Shown here: piece after piece, positions 36,140-44,671 of the stretch
How the letters are laid out: every line of letters starts with the position of its first letter
Numbering within the stretch: the first letter of the stretch is position 1
NCBI RefSeq assembly: GCF_030818935.1
Contig: NZ_JAUTBD010000001.1
Span: 3,348,001 to 3,412,000, forward strand
Length of the DNA stretch: 64,000 nt
DNA from: Microbacterium sp. SORGH_AS_1204
GTDB taxonomy: Bacteria; Actinomycetota; Actinomycetes; Actinomycetales; Microbacteriaceae
Direction: 5' to 3'
The notes under the pieces: model-generated
The model's database searches: none
Seen by the model: only the letters and a program-made list of their open reading frames with translations
What the model was told of the DNA's origin: nothing
Position numbers and translations under genes: made by a program

Positions 36140-37444
36140 GTGACACTCCCCTTCGACGTCGACGCCGTGCGCGCCGACTTCCCGATCCTCGAGACAGAGA
36201 TCGACGGTCACCCGCTCGTCTATCTCGACTCCGGCGCGACAAGCCAGAAGCCGCGCGCCGTGCTCGACGCCGAACGCGACTTCCTCGAGCGCGCGAACTC
36301 TGCCGTTCACCGCGGCGCCCACACGCTCGCCGCCGAGGCCACCGAGCTGTTCGAAGACGCCCGCGTCACCGTCGCCGAGTTCGTCGGCGCCGAGCCCGAG
36401 CAGCTCGTCTGGACGAGCGGCGCCACCGCCGGCCTCAACCTCGTCGCCGGGTCTCTCGGCTACGCCGGGCGCCTGCGCGAGGACGACGAGATCGTCGTGA
36501 CCGAGGCCGAGCATCACGCCAACCTCATCCCCTGGCAAGAACTCGCGGCCCGCACCGGCACGCGCCTGCGCCACATCCCCGTGCTCGACGACGGCACCCT
36601 CGACATGCACGCCGCGGCCGACCTCATCGGCGAGCGCACGAAGATCGTCGCCTTCCCGCACGTGTCGAACGTGCTCGGCATCGTGAACCCCGTCGCCAAG
36701 CTCGTCACCCTCGCCCGCGGCGCCGGCGCGTTGACCGTGCTCGACGCGTGTCAGTCGGCGCCGCACCTCGCGCTCGACCTCCCGGCATCCGGGGTCGACC
36801 TCGCCGTCTTCTCGGGGCACAAGGTGCACGGTCCGTACGGCATCGGCGCCCTGTGGGGCCGCGACGAGGTGCTCGAGTCGCTGCCGCCCTTCACCTTCGG
36901 CGGCTCGATGATCACGACCGTCACCCTTGATAAGGCCGAGTACCTGCCGCCCCCGCAGCGCTTCGAGCCCGGTACGCAGCCGGTGTCTCAGGCGGTCGCC
37001 TTCGCGGCGGCATTGCGGTGGCTCGGTGCGCATGACCTCGACGCAGCCCGGGCTCACGAAGCGGCGCTGGAGAGGCGCATGCGCGATGGACTCCGCTCGA
37101 TCGACGGCATCCGTCTGCTCGGAGACACGGATACCGCCGAGCGCGTCGCCCTGCAGGCCTTCTCGGTCGAGGGGGTGCACGCGCACGACGTGGGGCAGTT
37201 CCTCGACAGCCGCGGCGTCGCCGTGCGGGTCGGGCACCACTGCGCGCAGCCGCTGCACCGTCGCTTCGGGGTGACGGCATCGGTCCGCGCGAGCGCCGCG
37301 ATCCACACGACCGAGGCCGAGGTCGACACGTTCCTCGACGCGGTGTCGGGGGTTCGCGGGTTCTTCGGCGTCGCCTCTCCCGCGGTTACGACGGGTGCGG
37401 GTGGCCCGGCCGGCGGCGCAGGCACGGCGGGAGTCTCCGCATGA
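36140..37444 (+). CDS. sufS: Cysteine desulfurase SufS
   Basis: A 434-residue PLP enzyme that removes sulfur from cysteine for Fe-S cluster assembly. The N-terminal FPILETEIDGHPLVYLDSGATSQKP is typical. The PLP-binding lysine lies in VFSGHKVHGPYGIGALWG near residue 230. The persulfide cysteine lies in VAVRVGHHCAQPLHRRFG near 365-370. A Gly/Ala-rich tail of about 25 residues follows the family end. It overlaps sufU by 4 bp, so sulfur transfer to SufU is expected. The other suf genes are not in this window. Confidence 0.93.
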   Translation: MTLPFDVDAVRADFPILETEIDGHPLVYLDSGATSQKPRAVLDAERDFLERANSAVHRGAHTLAAEATELFEDARVTVAEFVGAEPEQLVWTSGATAGLNLVAGSLGYAGRLREDDEIVVTEAEHHANLIPWQELAARTGTRLRHIPVLDDGTLDMHAAADLIGERTKIVAFPHVSNVLGIVNPVAKLVTLARGAGALTVLDACQSAPHLALDLPASGVDLAVFSGHKVHGPYGIGALWGRDEVLESLPPFTFGGSMITTVTLDKAEYLPPPQRFEPGTQPVSQAVAFAAALRWLGAHDLDAARAHEAALERRMRDGLRSIDGIRLLGDTDTAERVALQAFSVEGVHAHDVGQFLDSRGVAVRVGHHCAQPLHRRFGVTASVRASAAIHTTEAEVDTFLDAVSGVRGFFGVASPAVTTGAGGPAGGAGTAGVSA

Positions 37445-37896
37445 GCGGTCTCGAGTCGCTCTACCAGGAGCTCATCCTCGACCACGCCAAGAACCGGCGC
37501 GGCTTCGGTCTCGCCGACCCCGGCGACCACAGCGCCACCGTGCACCAGCGCAACCCCATCTGCGGTGACGAGATCACCCTCCGCGTCGACGTCGACGGCG
37601 ACCGCGTGGCATCCGTCACCTGGGAGGGCGCGGGCTGTTCGATCTCGCAGTCCTCGGCATCCATGCTCGTCGCGCTGCTGCACGAAGACGGCGGAGACGA
37701 GGGGATGCCGCGCGCCGACGTCGAGGCACTGATCGGGGAGTTCCGCGAGGCGCTGCGCTCGCGCGGCAAGATCCCCCTCGACGAGGAGCGCTTCGCCGAC
37801 GCCGCCGCCCTGTCGGGCGTCTCGAAGTACACGGCGCGCGTGAAGTGCGCGATGCTGGCGTGGGTCGCACTGGAGGAAGGGCTGCGGCAGGCCTGA
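37441..37896 (+). CDS. sufU: SufU, zinc-dependent sulfur transfer protein
   Basis: A 151-residue SufU-type protein that takes sulfur from SufS. The conserved ligands are Cys in NPICGDEI near 41, Asp in the same motif, Cys in EGAGCSISQSSASM near 66, and Cys in ARVKCAMLAW near 135. The ATG overlaps the sufS stop. The length and order match the Gram-positive sufS-sufU pair. Confidence 0.93.
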   Translation: MSGLESLYQELILDHAKNRRGFGLADPGDHSATVHQRNPICGDEITLRVDVDGDRVASVTWEGAGCSISQSSASMLVALLHEDGGDEGMPRADVEALIGEFREALRSRGKIPLDEERFADAAALSGVSKYTARVKCAMLAWVALEEGLRQA

Positions 37897-37930
37897 GGAC
37901 GCGCGAGCGTGGGACAGCCTCCGTGCCGGG

Positions 37931-38457
37931 GCCGCGCACAACCTCCGCGATGCGCACAAACTCCGTCGCCCACGACCGCACCCGGCTGAGGTTGCGCACA
38001 TCACCGAGGATGCGCGCGCTTTGCGGCCCCCGTGGCGACGGCCCCGCCGCAAGACGACCGCGCGCCGGCCGCACACAACCTCCGCGATGCGCACAAACTC
38101 CGTCGCCCACGACCGCACCCGGCTGAGGTTGCGCACATCACCGAGGATGCGCGCGCTTTGCGGCCCCCGTGGCGACGGCCCCGCCGCAAGACGACCGCGC
38201 GCCGGCCGCACACAACCTCCGCGATGCGCACAAACTCCGTCGCCCACGACCGCACCCGGCTGAGGTTGCGCACATCACCGAGGATGCGTCCGCCCCGACG
38301 CGCGCTACCCTGCCGACGGCCCCGCCGCAAGACGACCGCGCGCCGGCCGCACACAACCTCCGCGATGCGCACAAACTCCGTCGCCCACGACCGCACCCGG
38401 CTGAGGTTGCGCACATCACCGAGGATGCGTCCGCCCCGACGCGCGCTACCCTGCCGT
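37931..38457. repeat. Four-copy tandem array, unit about 137 bp, upstream of the DUF1801 gene
   Basis: The marker CACAACCTCC occurs at 37937, 38074, 38211 and 38352, giving periods of 137, 137 and 141 bp. Each unit contains ACAACCTCCGCGATGCGCAC, AAACTCCGTCGCCCACGACC and GGCTGAGGTTGCGCACATCA. Units 3 and 4 end in an alternative tail carrying CGCGCTACCCTGCCG, which probably contains the -10 box (TACCCT) of the next gene. Long open frames across the array on both strands are artefacts of its period and GC content. The roughly 560 bp contain no supported gene. Confidence 0.88.
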
Positions 38458-38479
38458 GAGACCCGAGAGGACGGATGCC

Positions 38480-38914
38480 ATGGCCACCGGATTCAGCGAC
38501 GAAGAACGCGCGGCGATGAAGCAGCGCGCCGAGGAGCTCAAGGCCATGAAGGGCCTGAAGGGCCTGGCGAAGCTGCAGAAGGAGAACGAGGCCTGCCTCG
38601 AGGCGATCGAGAAGCTCGAGGGCGTCGACCGCGCGATCGCCGAGCGCGTGCACGTCATCGTGCTCGAGGAGGCGCCGCACCTGAACCCGAAGACGTTCTA
38701 CGGCTTTCCGGCGTACGCGAAAGACGGCAAGGTCGTCGTCTTCTACCAGCCGGCGTCGAAGTTCAAGACGCGCTACGGAACGGTGAGCTTCGACGAGACG
38801 GCGCGGCTCGATGACGGCCCGATGTGGCCGGTGTCCTTCGCGGTGCTCGAAGTGACGGCCGAGGTCGAGCAGAAGATCCGCGACCTGGTGCGGCGGGCGG
38901 CGCCGGCGCGCTGA
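38480..38914 (+). CDS. DUF1801 / YdhG-like small domain protein
   Basis: A 144-residue protein. The N-terminal third is a charged helix (DEERAAMKQRAEELKAMKG). The rest is a DUF1801 fold, with VHVIVLEEAPHLNPKTFYGFPAYAKDGKVVVFYQPASKFKTRYGTVSF as its core. Members of this superfamily (YdhG/YjbR-like) are proposed to bind small ligands or Fe, but their role is unclear. The ATG at 38480 is preceded by GAGAGG. Expression probably starts from the promoter copy at the end of the tandem array. Confidence 0.78.
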   Translation: MATGFSDEERAAMKQRAEELKAMKGLKGLAKLQKENEACLEAIEKLEGVDRAIAERVHVIVLEEAPHLNPKTFYGFPAYAKDGKVVVFYQPASKFKTRYGTVSFDETARLDDGPMWPVSFAVLEVTAEVEQKIRDLVRRAAPAR

Positions 38915-39010
38915 CGCCGATCGCCCCCGTCGCTTCGGCGGGTGAGGCCCCCCGCCGGACCGCTCCCGCCGCCGCACTCGCTGCTCGTCTACCCCGGGGA
39001 TAGTCGCGGC

Positions 39011-39087
39011 GCTGCACAACTCCTGCAGATCGCGCACTCGCGCGTCGCGCGCAGCGGTTCGGCGGCGATTCGCAGGAGACATGCGCC
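39011..39087. repeat. Inverted CTCCTGCAG-type intergenic element
   Basis: GCACAACTCCTGCAGATC at 39012-39029 faces ATTCGCAGGAGACATGCG at 39069-39086. The same pair architecture occurs twice upstream of kdp. The 240-bp gap between DUF1801 and the SRPBCC gene holds only this element. Confidence 0.5.
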
Positions 39088-39155
39088 GCCGCGGTTGGGC
39101 TCGGTCACGAAGGCGTCGCGGGGAGGCGGCCCCGACGCCGCGGCATCCGCCGGGC

Positions 39156-40133
39156 TCACGCCAGGACGACGCGCTCCATCCGCTCGAAGCTCTGCTCCAT
39201 GCCGTCGACCATGCCGGTGGCGAGCACCATGTCGCGAGTCGTGGCATCCGGATACTCGATCAGCAGCGTGACGAGGGTTGCGCCGTCTTCCTCGTAGAAC
39301 GACAGGTCGTTCGTGGTGGAGGGGTAGTCGGTGCCGGTCATGTGCTCGGTCTGCACGATGCGTCGGGGCTCGTCGATGAGCAGGGTCTCACCGTCGAAGC
39401 CGAAGCCTTCGCCTCCGGTGCCCGCCTCGGGTTCCCAAGCGATGCGGTAGCGCCCGCCGACGGAGACGTCGACCTCGCTGACGCTCATGCGCCAGCCGTC
39501 GGGGCCGAGCATCCACTGCCGCATGAGGTCGGGGTCGACGTGCGCGCGCCAGACGAGCGCACGGGGGCCGTCGATGAGTCGGGTGATGCGCACGTGCTGA
39601 TCGTCGAGGATCTCGAGCTGCGTGCCCTTGCCCTGCGCGAACTCGCGCAAGCCGAGGAGCACCGCGTCGAGCTGGTTCATCGCCAGGGTCGAGCCCTCGA
39701 CGGCCCCCATCGCCACGACCTGCTCGAGGGCGTCGGCCGAGGCGAAGTGACTGACGTTCGTGAGCCGCGAGCCCTCGGGAGTCCCCTCGAAGGTGAAGAC
39801 CATGCGCATCGACGGCATCCCCTCGATGGGGTCGCCGTTCTCGTCGGCGAACGAGTCGATCGCCTCGAAGCCGCGGGGCTCGTCGATCGCGGTGAACTCC
39901 CACGCGCCGCCGGCCCGCTCCCCCTGCGGCGAAGTCATGTGGTACTTCGCCCGCCCGCCGACGCGGAAGTCGAAGGCGTCGAACGTGGCCGGCCATCCCG
40001 GAGGACCCCAGAAACGCTCGAGCTGGCGCGGATCGGTGAACACGGCCCACAAGCGCTCGGGACCGACCGGAAAGTCGGCGACCAGGGTCATGGTGAGCGC
40101 TTCGGCGTCGCTCTCGACGGATGTGACGGGCAT
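39156..40133 (-). CDS. Two-domain SRPBCC (AHSA1-like) protein
   Basis: A 325-residue protein made of two START/Bet v1-like domains. The first (about 15-155) has ADFPVGPERLWAVFTDPRQLERFWGPPGW and the second (about 170-320) has RLIDGPRALVWRAHVDPDLMRQWMLGPDGW. Each contains the usual GG+Y/K strand and a long C-terminal helix. Such domains bind hydrophobic ligands. The gene lies 20 bp downstream of an ArsR-type regulator, a very common pairing in which the regulator controls the SRPBCC gene. The ATG at 40133 is the natural domain start. Confidence 0.87.
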   Translation of the reverse strand: MPVTSVESDAEALTMTLVADFPVGPERLWAVFTDPRQLERFWGPPGWPATFDAFDFRVGGRAKYHMTSPQGERAGGAWEFTAIDEPRGFEAIDSFADENGDPIEGMPSMRMVFTFEGTPEGSRLTNVSHFASADALEQVVAMGAVEGSTLAMNQLDAVLLGLREFAQGKGTQLEILDDQHVRITRLIDGPRALVWRAHVDPDLMRQWMLGPDGWRMSVSEVDVSVGGRYRIAWEPEAGTGGEGFGFDGETLLIDEPRRIVQTEHMTGTDYPSTTNDLSFYEEDGATLVTLLIEYPDATTRDMVLATGMVDGMEQSFERMERVVLA

Positions 40134-40152
40134 GACGGACTCCTTCGTCGGT

Positions 40153-40515
40153 TCAGGGCTCGGTGGGTGGGGTGGATGCCGGGGCGTCGGACTGTGCGAG
40201 GAGCGCGTCGAGCCGGTCGATCCGGCCGCGCCAGAGGTCTTCGTACGAGCGGAGCAGTTCTTGCGCCCGGGCGAGGGCGGCGGGGTCGGCACGCACGAGC
40301 CTCACCCTCCCCTCCGCCCGCTTGGTGATCAGCCGCGCCTCGGCCAGCACGGCGATGTGCTTCGACACCGCCGCGAACGACATCGCGTAGGCCGCCGCGA
40401 GCTGCGTCACCGACTGCTCGGTCACGAGCGTGCGCCGCACGATGTCGCGCCGCGTGGCATCGGCGAGGGCGTGGAAGACCCGGTCGATGTCGGCGTCGCT
40501 CTGTTGTTCAACCAT
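40153..40515 (-). CDS. ArsR/SmtB-family regulator of the SRPBCC gene
   Basis: A 120-residue winged-helix regulator. The HTH core is residues 10-90: DRVFHALADATRRDIVRRTLVTEQSVTQLAAAYAMSFAAVSKHIAVLAEARLI. No metal-binding cysteine pair is visible, so it is not an arsenic or metal sensor of the classical type. The ATG at 40515 overlaps a palindrome (40509-40522) that could be its own operator. It is operonic with the SRPBCC gene. The Tn7-like element inserted 45 bp upstream of its start. Confidence 0.88.
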   Translation of the reverse strand: MVEQQSDADIDRVFHALADATRRDIVRRTLVTEQSVTQLAAAYAMSFAAVSKHIAVLAEARLITKRAEGRVRLVRADPAALARAQELLRSYEDLWRGRIDRLDALLAQSDAPASTPPTEP

Positions 40516-40522
40516 TTGGTTG
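40509..40522. promoter_or_regulatory. Palindrome at the ArsR-family gene start, candidate operator
   Basis: CAACCA-TT-TGGTTG is a perfect 6+6 inverted repeat with a 2-nt centre, and it includes the start codon. Autoregulation by the encoded ArsR-family protein is a reasonable inference. Confidence 0.5.
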
Positions 40523-40555
40523 CAAGTTAGCAGAGCGAATCCACGACGACAAGAC

Positions 40556-40560
40556 ACGTC
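40556..40560. repeat. Left target-site duplication of the Tn7-like element
   Basis: ACGTC immediately before the left end matches ACGTC at 63254-63258 immediately after the right end. A 5-bp duplication is characteristic of Tn7-family transposition. Confidence 0.9.
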
Positions 40561-40652
40561 TGTCGGGAACGCGTTGCGATGACACAACCCGGGCTTGCGT
40601 GACACAGGCAGGCGGTCGAATGACATCGAGTGTCACGACACGCCGATGACGA
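40561..40652. repeat. Left end with terminal inverted repeat and TnsB-type binding sites
   Basis: After the 13-bp terminal repeat, TGACAC or TGACAT occurs at 40580-40585, 40600-40605 and 40621-40626, a spacing of 20-21 bp. A TGTCAC in the opposite sense follows at 40631-40636. Regularly spaced repeats of this kind are the transposase-binding sites of Tn7-like ends. Confidence 0.85.
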
Positions 40653-40659
40653 CGACGGG

Positions 40660-40683
40660 ATGTTCTTCGCTGCGGAAGAACAT
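40660..40683. promoter_or_regulatory. Perfect 9-bp inverted repeat upstream of the tns operon
   Basis: ATGTTCTTC at 40660-40668 and GAAGAACAT at 40675-40683 are exact inverted copies around GCTGCG. The position between the left end and the first tns gene suggests an operator or attenuator for transposase expression. Its presence argues against the ATG at 40660 being the tnsA start. Confidence 0.5.
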
Positions 40684-40767
40684 CGGAACTGGATAGAGGA
40701 GCGATGGGGGCTCCGATCAGCCCATCGTCCTCGCAACGTCAGACACCGATTTCGCTTGCGAGAGGTG

Positions 40768-41592
40768 ATGCGGGTGCTCCCAGTAGCTGGACCTCAGCAG
40801 ATCGTTCCCCGACGCCGCACATCGTCCACCGAGCTGCATTGGATTTCGCGCCCGGACGACAATGCACATCGCAAGCCCGGCGAGCACGAATACGCGGTCA
40901 TCGGACGCGACCTTGGTGACCGAGACTGGGCGGCGATCGATCCCCTGCCCTTGCGTAAATCGAAGGGCCTCCGCTTCAGATTCACGCCTAGCCTGTACTT
41001 CTGGCAACCAACAGGAACCCATGTGTGGTGCGAGTCCCAGGAGGAGCGCTGGGAGGTCCTGTGGCTGGAGTACAGCGGACAGGTGGAACGACTCTGGGCG
41101 CAGCCGATGGCGATAACTTTCGGGCACGGATCGCGGTTGTCGGGGTACTCGCACTTCCCGGACCTGATGGCGCTCTTCACTGATGGCTCATACGGCCTGC
41201 TCGATGTGCGTCCTGCCGACCGGGTCGATGACGCGGCGCGCGTTCAGTTCGCTGAGACTGCCACCGCTTGCGATGCGCTCGGGTGGCGCTACCGAGTGCT
41301 GACGGGCCACGACAAGCGTGCGACCGGCAATCTCGACAGCCTGTCTGCGTCTCGACACGACCGGTGCCGACCTGGCCGCGAGACCGAAGTGCTCATCCTG
41401 AGCGCGGCACGCGGGGGCCGAAGCCGCGGCGATCTCTGTCAGATCGCTTCTCCCGACTGCCCGCCACTGGCGTGCGCCTGGGTCGACAACCTTGCATGGC
41501 GCCGACTCCTTCACGTCGATCTCGGTGGTGTGTTCAGCAGCGAGACGGTCTACACGACAACCGAAGCGGCATTGGCGGGAGCGGCGGCATGA
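40768..41592 (+). CDS. tnsA: TnsA-like heteromeric transposase endonuclease subunit
   Basis: A 274-residue nuclease subunit that cuts the 5' ends of the transposon, working with TnsB. The catalytic core is recognisable: Glu in CESQEERWEVLWLEYSG, Asp in YSHFPDLMALF, and DVRP in GLLDVRPADRVDD, where actinobacterial TnsA-like proteins replace the usual Lys motif. The C-terminal part (ACAWVDNLAWRRLLHVDLGG) is the winged-helix-type partner-binding region. The start is uncertain. ATG 40768 has GAGAGG nearby, and the frame stays open to GTG 40630, but that stretch contains the end sites and a hairpin. An ATG at 40704 with an excellent GAGGAG site is in another frame. The stop overlaps tnsB. Confidence 0.82.
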   Translation: MRVLPVAGPQQIVPRRRTSSTELHWISRPDDNAHRKPGEHEYAVIGRDLGDRDWAAIDPLPLRKSKGLRFRFTPSLYFWQPTGTHVWCESQEERWEVLWLEYSGQVERLWAQPMAITFGHGSRLSGYSHFPDLMALFTDGSYGLLDVRPADRVDDAARVQFAETATACDALGWRYRVLTGHDKRATGNLDSLSASRHDRCRPGRETEVLILSAARGGRSRGDLCQIASPDCPPLACAWVDNLAWRRLLHVDLGGVFSSETVYTTTEAALAGAAA

Positions 41593-43625
41593 CCAACGAA
41601 GAATACAAGCTCAAGCTCGGCGCCAAGATCGAGATAGATGGGGAACTGTGGGTGTGGGAGCGGGTGCGCCGAGGCGTGGAGGCAGCACTTCGCCGCGACG
41701 GCACCGAGGACGATTGGCTCGTCATTTCGATGCCCGAACTCATCGCCTTCGCTGGCACCGCTCGTCGACACTCGAGTACGCCACTTCGCCCCACCTCAGG
41801 GGACTGGCCGCCTGACGTGCTCGACATGGAGAAGCATCTGCTGGAGGTCTTCCGTGGCGTGCCTATGGACCCGAACGCGGTCGGGGCGCGTCCGGGGTAT
41901 GACCTCACCCAAACGACGCAGGAGCAGCGGATTTCTGCGAAGGTCGCGGAGTTGGCGGGCACATCTCTCGCGCGCAGCCGCAAAGCGCTGTTCAACTACT
42001 GGAAGGTGTACGAGTCGGAAGGTGTCGCCGGCGTAGATGCTCGGTTGCACCCGAAGGGTCAGAAGCGGCTAGTGATCAGCAAGGCGGATCCTCGCCTCAT
42101 CGCCGTCATCGACCGCGAGCTCGACGATCGAATCAACCTGCACACGAGCAGTCGCCGTCACCGCGCCGCCCTAGTCCGGCGCAGGCTGGAGGCGATGTAT
42201 CCGGGCGATGCGATCTGCGACGTGAAAGCCACGACGCTACAGACCTACATCAACGAGCGCGATGCTGGCCGGTACAGCTTCGCGAAGGCGACGACGCGCC
42301 GCAACACCTCGAACAGTCCGGACCGAGAGTACTTCTCTGGAAACTCCCACCGACTCGGACAGGTGTGCGAAATCGACTCGACGACGCTGGACGTCCAGGT
42401 GTGGGATGAGAAGGGCAACGAGTTCCGCCCCATCGTGACCGCGCTTTTCTGCGTCGCAAGCAGAGTTCCGTTGGCGTGGGCAATCCACGCCAACCGCCCG
42501 AACGGGTTCGATCACGCGCTGCTCTTGGCCAGAGCAATTGTCGGACGCAGGGCTGTACCTGGCTCATCCGCGGCTGCGCTCTCGGGTTCAGCGACGCTCC
42601 CCGTGAAGCTGATGAAGAGGATCAATCCCTACCTCGACGACGAGTCGCTCGCCGTGCCATGGATCTTTCCGCACGCGATCACCGTCGACGGCGGCGCCGA
42701 CTTCCGGTCAGCAACTTTCGAGGCCGCCTGTCGAGCCTTCGGGATCACGCTCGTTCTCGCCCCACCGAACGCTCCGGCCACAAAGCCCCACGTCGAGCGA
42801 AACTTCGGCACGACATCGACCGACTTCGCGCAGTGGTTGACCGGCTCGACGGGTAACTCGGTCGCTAACCGCGGAAAGCACGACAATCCGACTCTCACGC
42901 TGGATTCGGTCCGGCTCGCCTTCGATGCCTGGATTACGACGGTCTTCCTGAACAAGCAGCACGGCGGACTGCGCTCTCCGCTTTTCCCGGGTCGCGAGTG
43001 GACACCGAACCAGATGTACGCGGCATTGTTCGAAGTCGGACCCGGAGTTCAGCTTCCGTTCCGAGCGGAGGACTTCCTTGCTCTCCTCCCCTCCGAAGGT
43101 CGGATCATCAGCGACGAAGGGATCGAGTTCCGGAACCGTAAGTACGACTCGCCGCTGTTGGCGGACCTTCGAAATCGCTCGCTCTCAGGTGCTCCTGCCG
43201 GCTCGCGACAGGCGCGCACGTTCTCTATCCGCTTCGATCCCTGCAACGACAATGCCGTCTGGGTCCAGCACCCCGAAACCGAAGAATGGATCGAGTGCTG
43301 GGACAAGGGGATCGACGATCGGAGTGCGTGGATGGCGTCCGAGACCGAGATCCGGCTGGTCGAGCGCTTTGGAACCGGTGCACCGGGCGAGACGCCGATG
43401 ACGGCTGAGCTCCTTGACGACATCGAACGGCGTGCGCGCAACGACAAGCGAGAGCGAAGCCGCCAACTCAAGGGAGTTTCATCTGGGCTCGGCAAGGCCG
43501 CAATTCCGCCCGTAGAACCCGTCGCGTTCGAGCTCGCCGAGGGGACCGTACCGATCAGCATCGACGACATCGACTGGAGCTCGTCGCGCTACGACATCGT
43601 CACAGTGAAAGATCTCCGCGCGTGA
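41589..43625 (+). CDS. tnsB: TnsB-like DDE transposase
   Basis: A 678-residue rve-superfamily transposase that binds the ends and performs 3' strand transfer. N-terminal helix-turn-helix regions lie at about 105-220, with RSRKALFNYWKVYESEGVAGVD as a recognisable segment. The DDE core has Asp263 in VCEIDSTTLDVQVWD, Asp367 in AITVDGGADF and Glu403 in TKPHVERNFG. A C-terminal beta-barrel and a charged tail (600-678), which may contact TnsC, follow. It overlaps tnsA by ATGA and tnsC by GTGA. All catalytic residues are present, so it appears functional. Confidence 0.92.
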   Translation: MTNEEYKLKLGAKIEIDGELWVWERVRRGVEAALRRDGTEDDWLVISMPELIAFAGTARRHSSTPLRPTSGDWPPDVLDMEKHLLEVFRGVPMDPNAVGARPGYDLTQTTQEQRISAKVAELAGTSLARSRKALFNYWKVYESEGVAGVDARLHPKGQKRLVISKADPRLIAVIDRELDDRINLHTSSRRHRAALVRRRLEAMYPGDAICDVKATTLQTYINERDAGRYSFAKATTRRNTSNSPDREYFSGNSHRLGQVCEIDSTTLDVQVWDEKGNEFRPIVTALFCVASRVPLAWAIHANRPNGFDHALLLARAIVGRRAVPGSSAAALSGSATLPVKLMKRINPYLDDESLAVPWIFPHAITVDGGADFRSATFEAACRAFGITLVLAPPNAPATKPHVERNFGTTSTDFAQWLTGSTGNSVANRGKHDNPTLTLDSVRLAFDAWITTVFLNKQHGGLRSPLFPGREWTPNQMYAALFEVGPGVQLPFRAEDFLALLPSEGRIISDEGIEFRNRKYDSPLLADLRNRSLSGAPAGSRQARTFSIRFDPCNDNAVWVQHPETEEWIECWDKGIDDRSAWMASETEIRLVERFGTGAPGETPMTAELLDDIERRARNDKRERSRQLKGVSSGLGKAAIPPVEPVAFELAEGTVPISIDDIDWSSSRYDIVTVKDLRA

Positions 43626-44671
43626 CCCTCGACGCCCTGGTGCTAGAGCACGCGAGCAAGACCACACTCCCTGGCCTGCGCGAGGCGCTCTTCGCCTTGC
43701 CAGCAGCGCCCCCCTCGATCTCGTTCGCGGACTACCAAACATTACCTGCGGACCAACGCGAGCTCCACGATCAGGCGCGGGATGACTTCGTGCGCCTGAC
43801 CTTAAGGGTGCCAACCCCAGAGCAGGATCTCAGTACACGCATTCTGGCGCGACTCATCCGATCGAACCCGCGACGCAAGAACTCACGCCGCGGGCTGATG
43901 ATCTCAGCCCCACTGTTCTACGGGAAGACCGAGCTCGCCCTCCTCCTCGCCCGATCCGTCGAGAATGATCACGCAAAGCACGCCCCGAACTACCGCATCG
44001 ACGGCGAGGTGCCGGTTGTCTGGGTGGAGATGACGGAGAACGCAACGGGGAAGTCGCTGCTGACGCAGATCATCCGGTTCCTGGCGCCGACGGCGACCGT
44101 GGCCGCATCGAGCAATACAGATGTACTCCGAGTGCTCGCGGTGGACCTCCTCCGCGCCCATCGAACCAAGCTGCTTGTGATCGATGAGGCCCACCACTTG
44201 GGAGGAAAAGAGCCGTCCAGCGTCATCAAGGCACTGCAGAACGAGTCGACGACGACAGTCGCCCTGGTGGGAATCGACCTCGGCAGCGGCACGGCATTCG
44301 GATCGGGTCACGGCATGCAGGTCACCATGAGATGCGACATGGTCGAGTTGCGCGAAGTGAACATCAAGAACGACGCGGGACTCGCGCTGTGGACTCTCTG
44401 GGTGGCAACCTTCGACCGAAACCTCCCCCTCTGTGGTCACGTCCCAGGCCTGCTCACCCGCAACGCCCTCTCACTCCACAAAGCGACTCGAGGGCGACTC
44501 GCAGTGCTTGCCATGGTGGTCGAGCGCTTAGTCGCGTCAATCCTCGACGACCACTTCCGTCAACACGAAGAGGTCACCAAACAGCAGCTGTTCGCTGTCC
44601 TGGATGGAATCCGGCACACTACTCCGATCCGCCATAGGGTGAAACTCGAAGACTTGGTCGATGCCGCGTGA
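43622..44671 (+). CDS. tnsC: TnsC-like AAA+ ATPase
   Basis: A 349-residue AAA+ regulator that links target selection to the TnsAB transposase. The Walker A is unusual: ISAPLFYGKTELAL, with Ala instead of the first Gly, and GKT at residues 101-103. Walker B is LLVIDEAHHLGG near 184-195. Sensor 1 may be VALVGIDLGSG near 215. The C-terminal region (280-349) is helical. The start GTG overlaps the tnsB stop, and the stop overlaps the ATG of the TniQ-like gene, so all four genes are translationally coupled. Confidence 0.88.
   Translation: MTLDALVLEHASKTTLPGLREALFALPAAPPSISFADYQTLPADQRELHDQARDDFVRLTLRVPTPEQDLSTRILARLIRSNPRRKNSRRGLMISAPLFYGKTELALLLARSVENDHAKHAPNYRIDGEVPVVWVEMTENATGKSLLTQIIRFLAPTATVAASSNTDVLRVLAVDLLRAHRTKLLVIDEAHHLGGKEPSSVIKALQNESTTTVALVGIDLGSGTAFGSGHGMQVTMRCDMVELREVNIKNDAGLALWTLWVATFDRNLPLCGHVPGLLTRNALSLHKATRGRLAVLAMVVERLVASILDDHFRQHEEVTKQQLFAVLDGIRHTTPIRHRVKLEDLVDAA

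Noticed and set aside
37845..39247. Repeated peptides on both strands across the 137-bp array, and a possible CRISPR array
   Set aside because: The units are contiguous copies with no spacers and a period of 137-141 bp; the peptides are products of the DNA repeat.
40704..40919. A 71-codon frame with an excellent GAGGAG site at the start of the tns operon
   Set aside because: The peptide resembles nothing known and the TnsA catalytic sequence is in another frame; it is kept only as a possible leader or a sign of a frame error.
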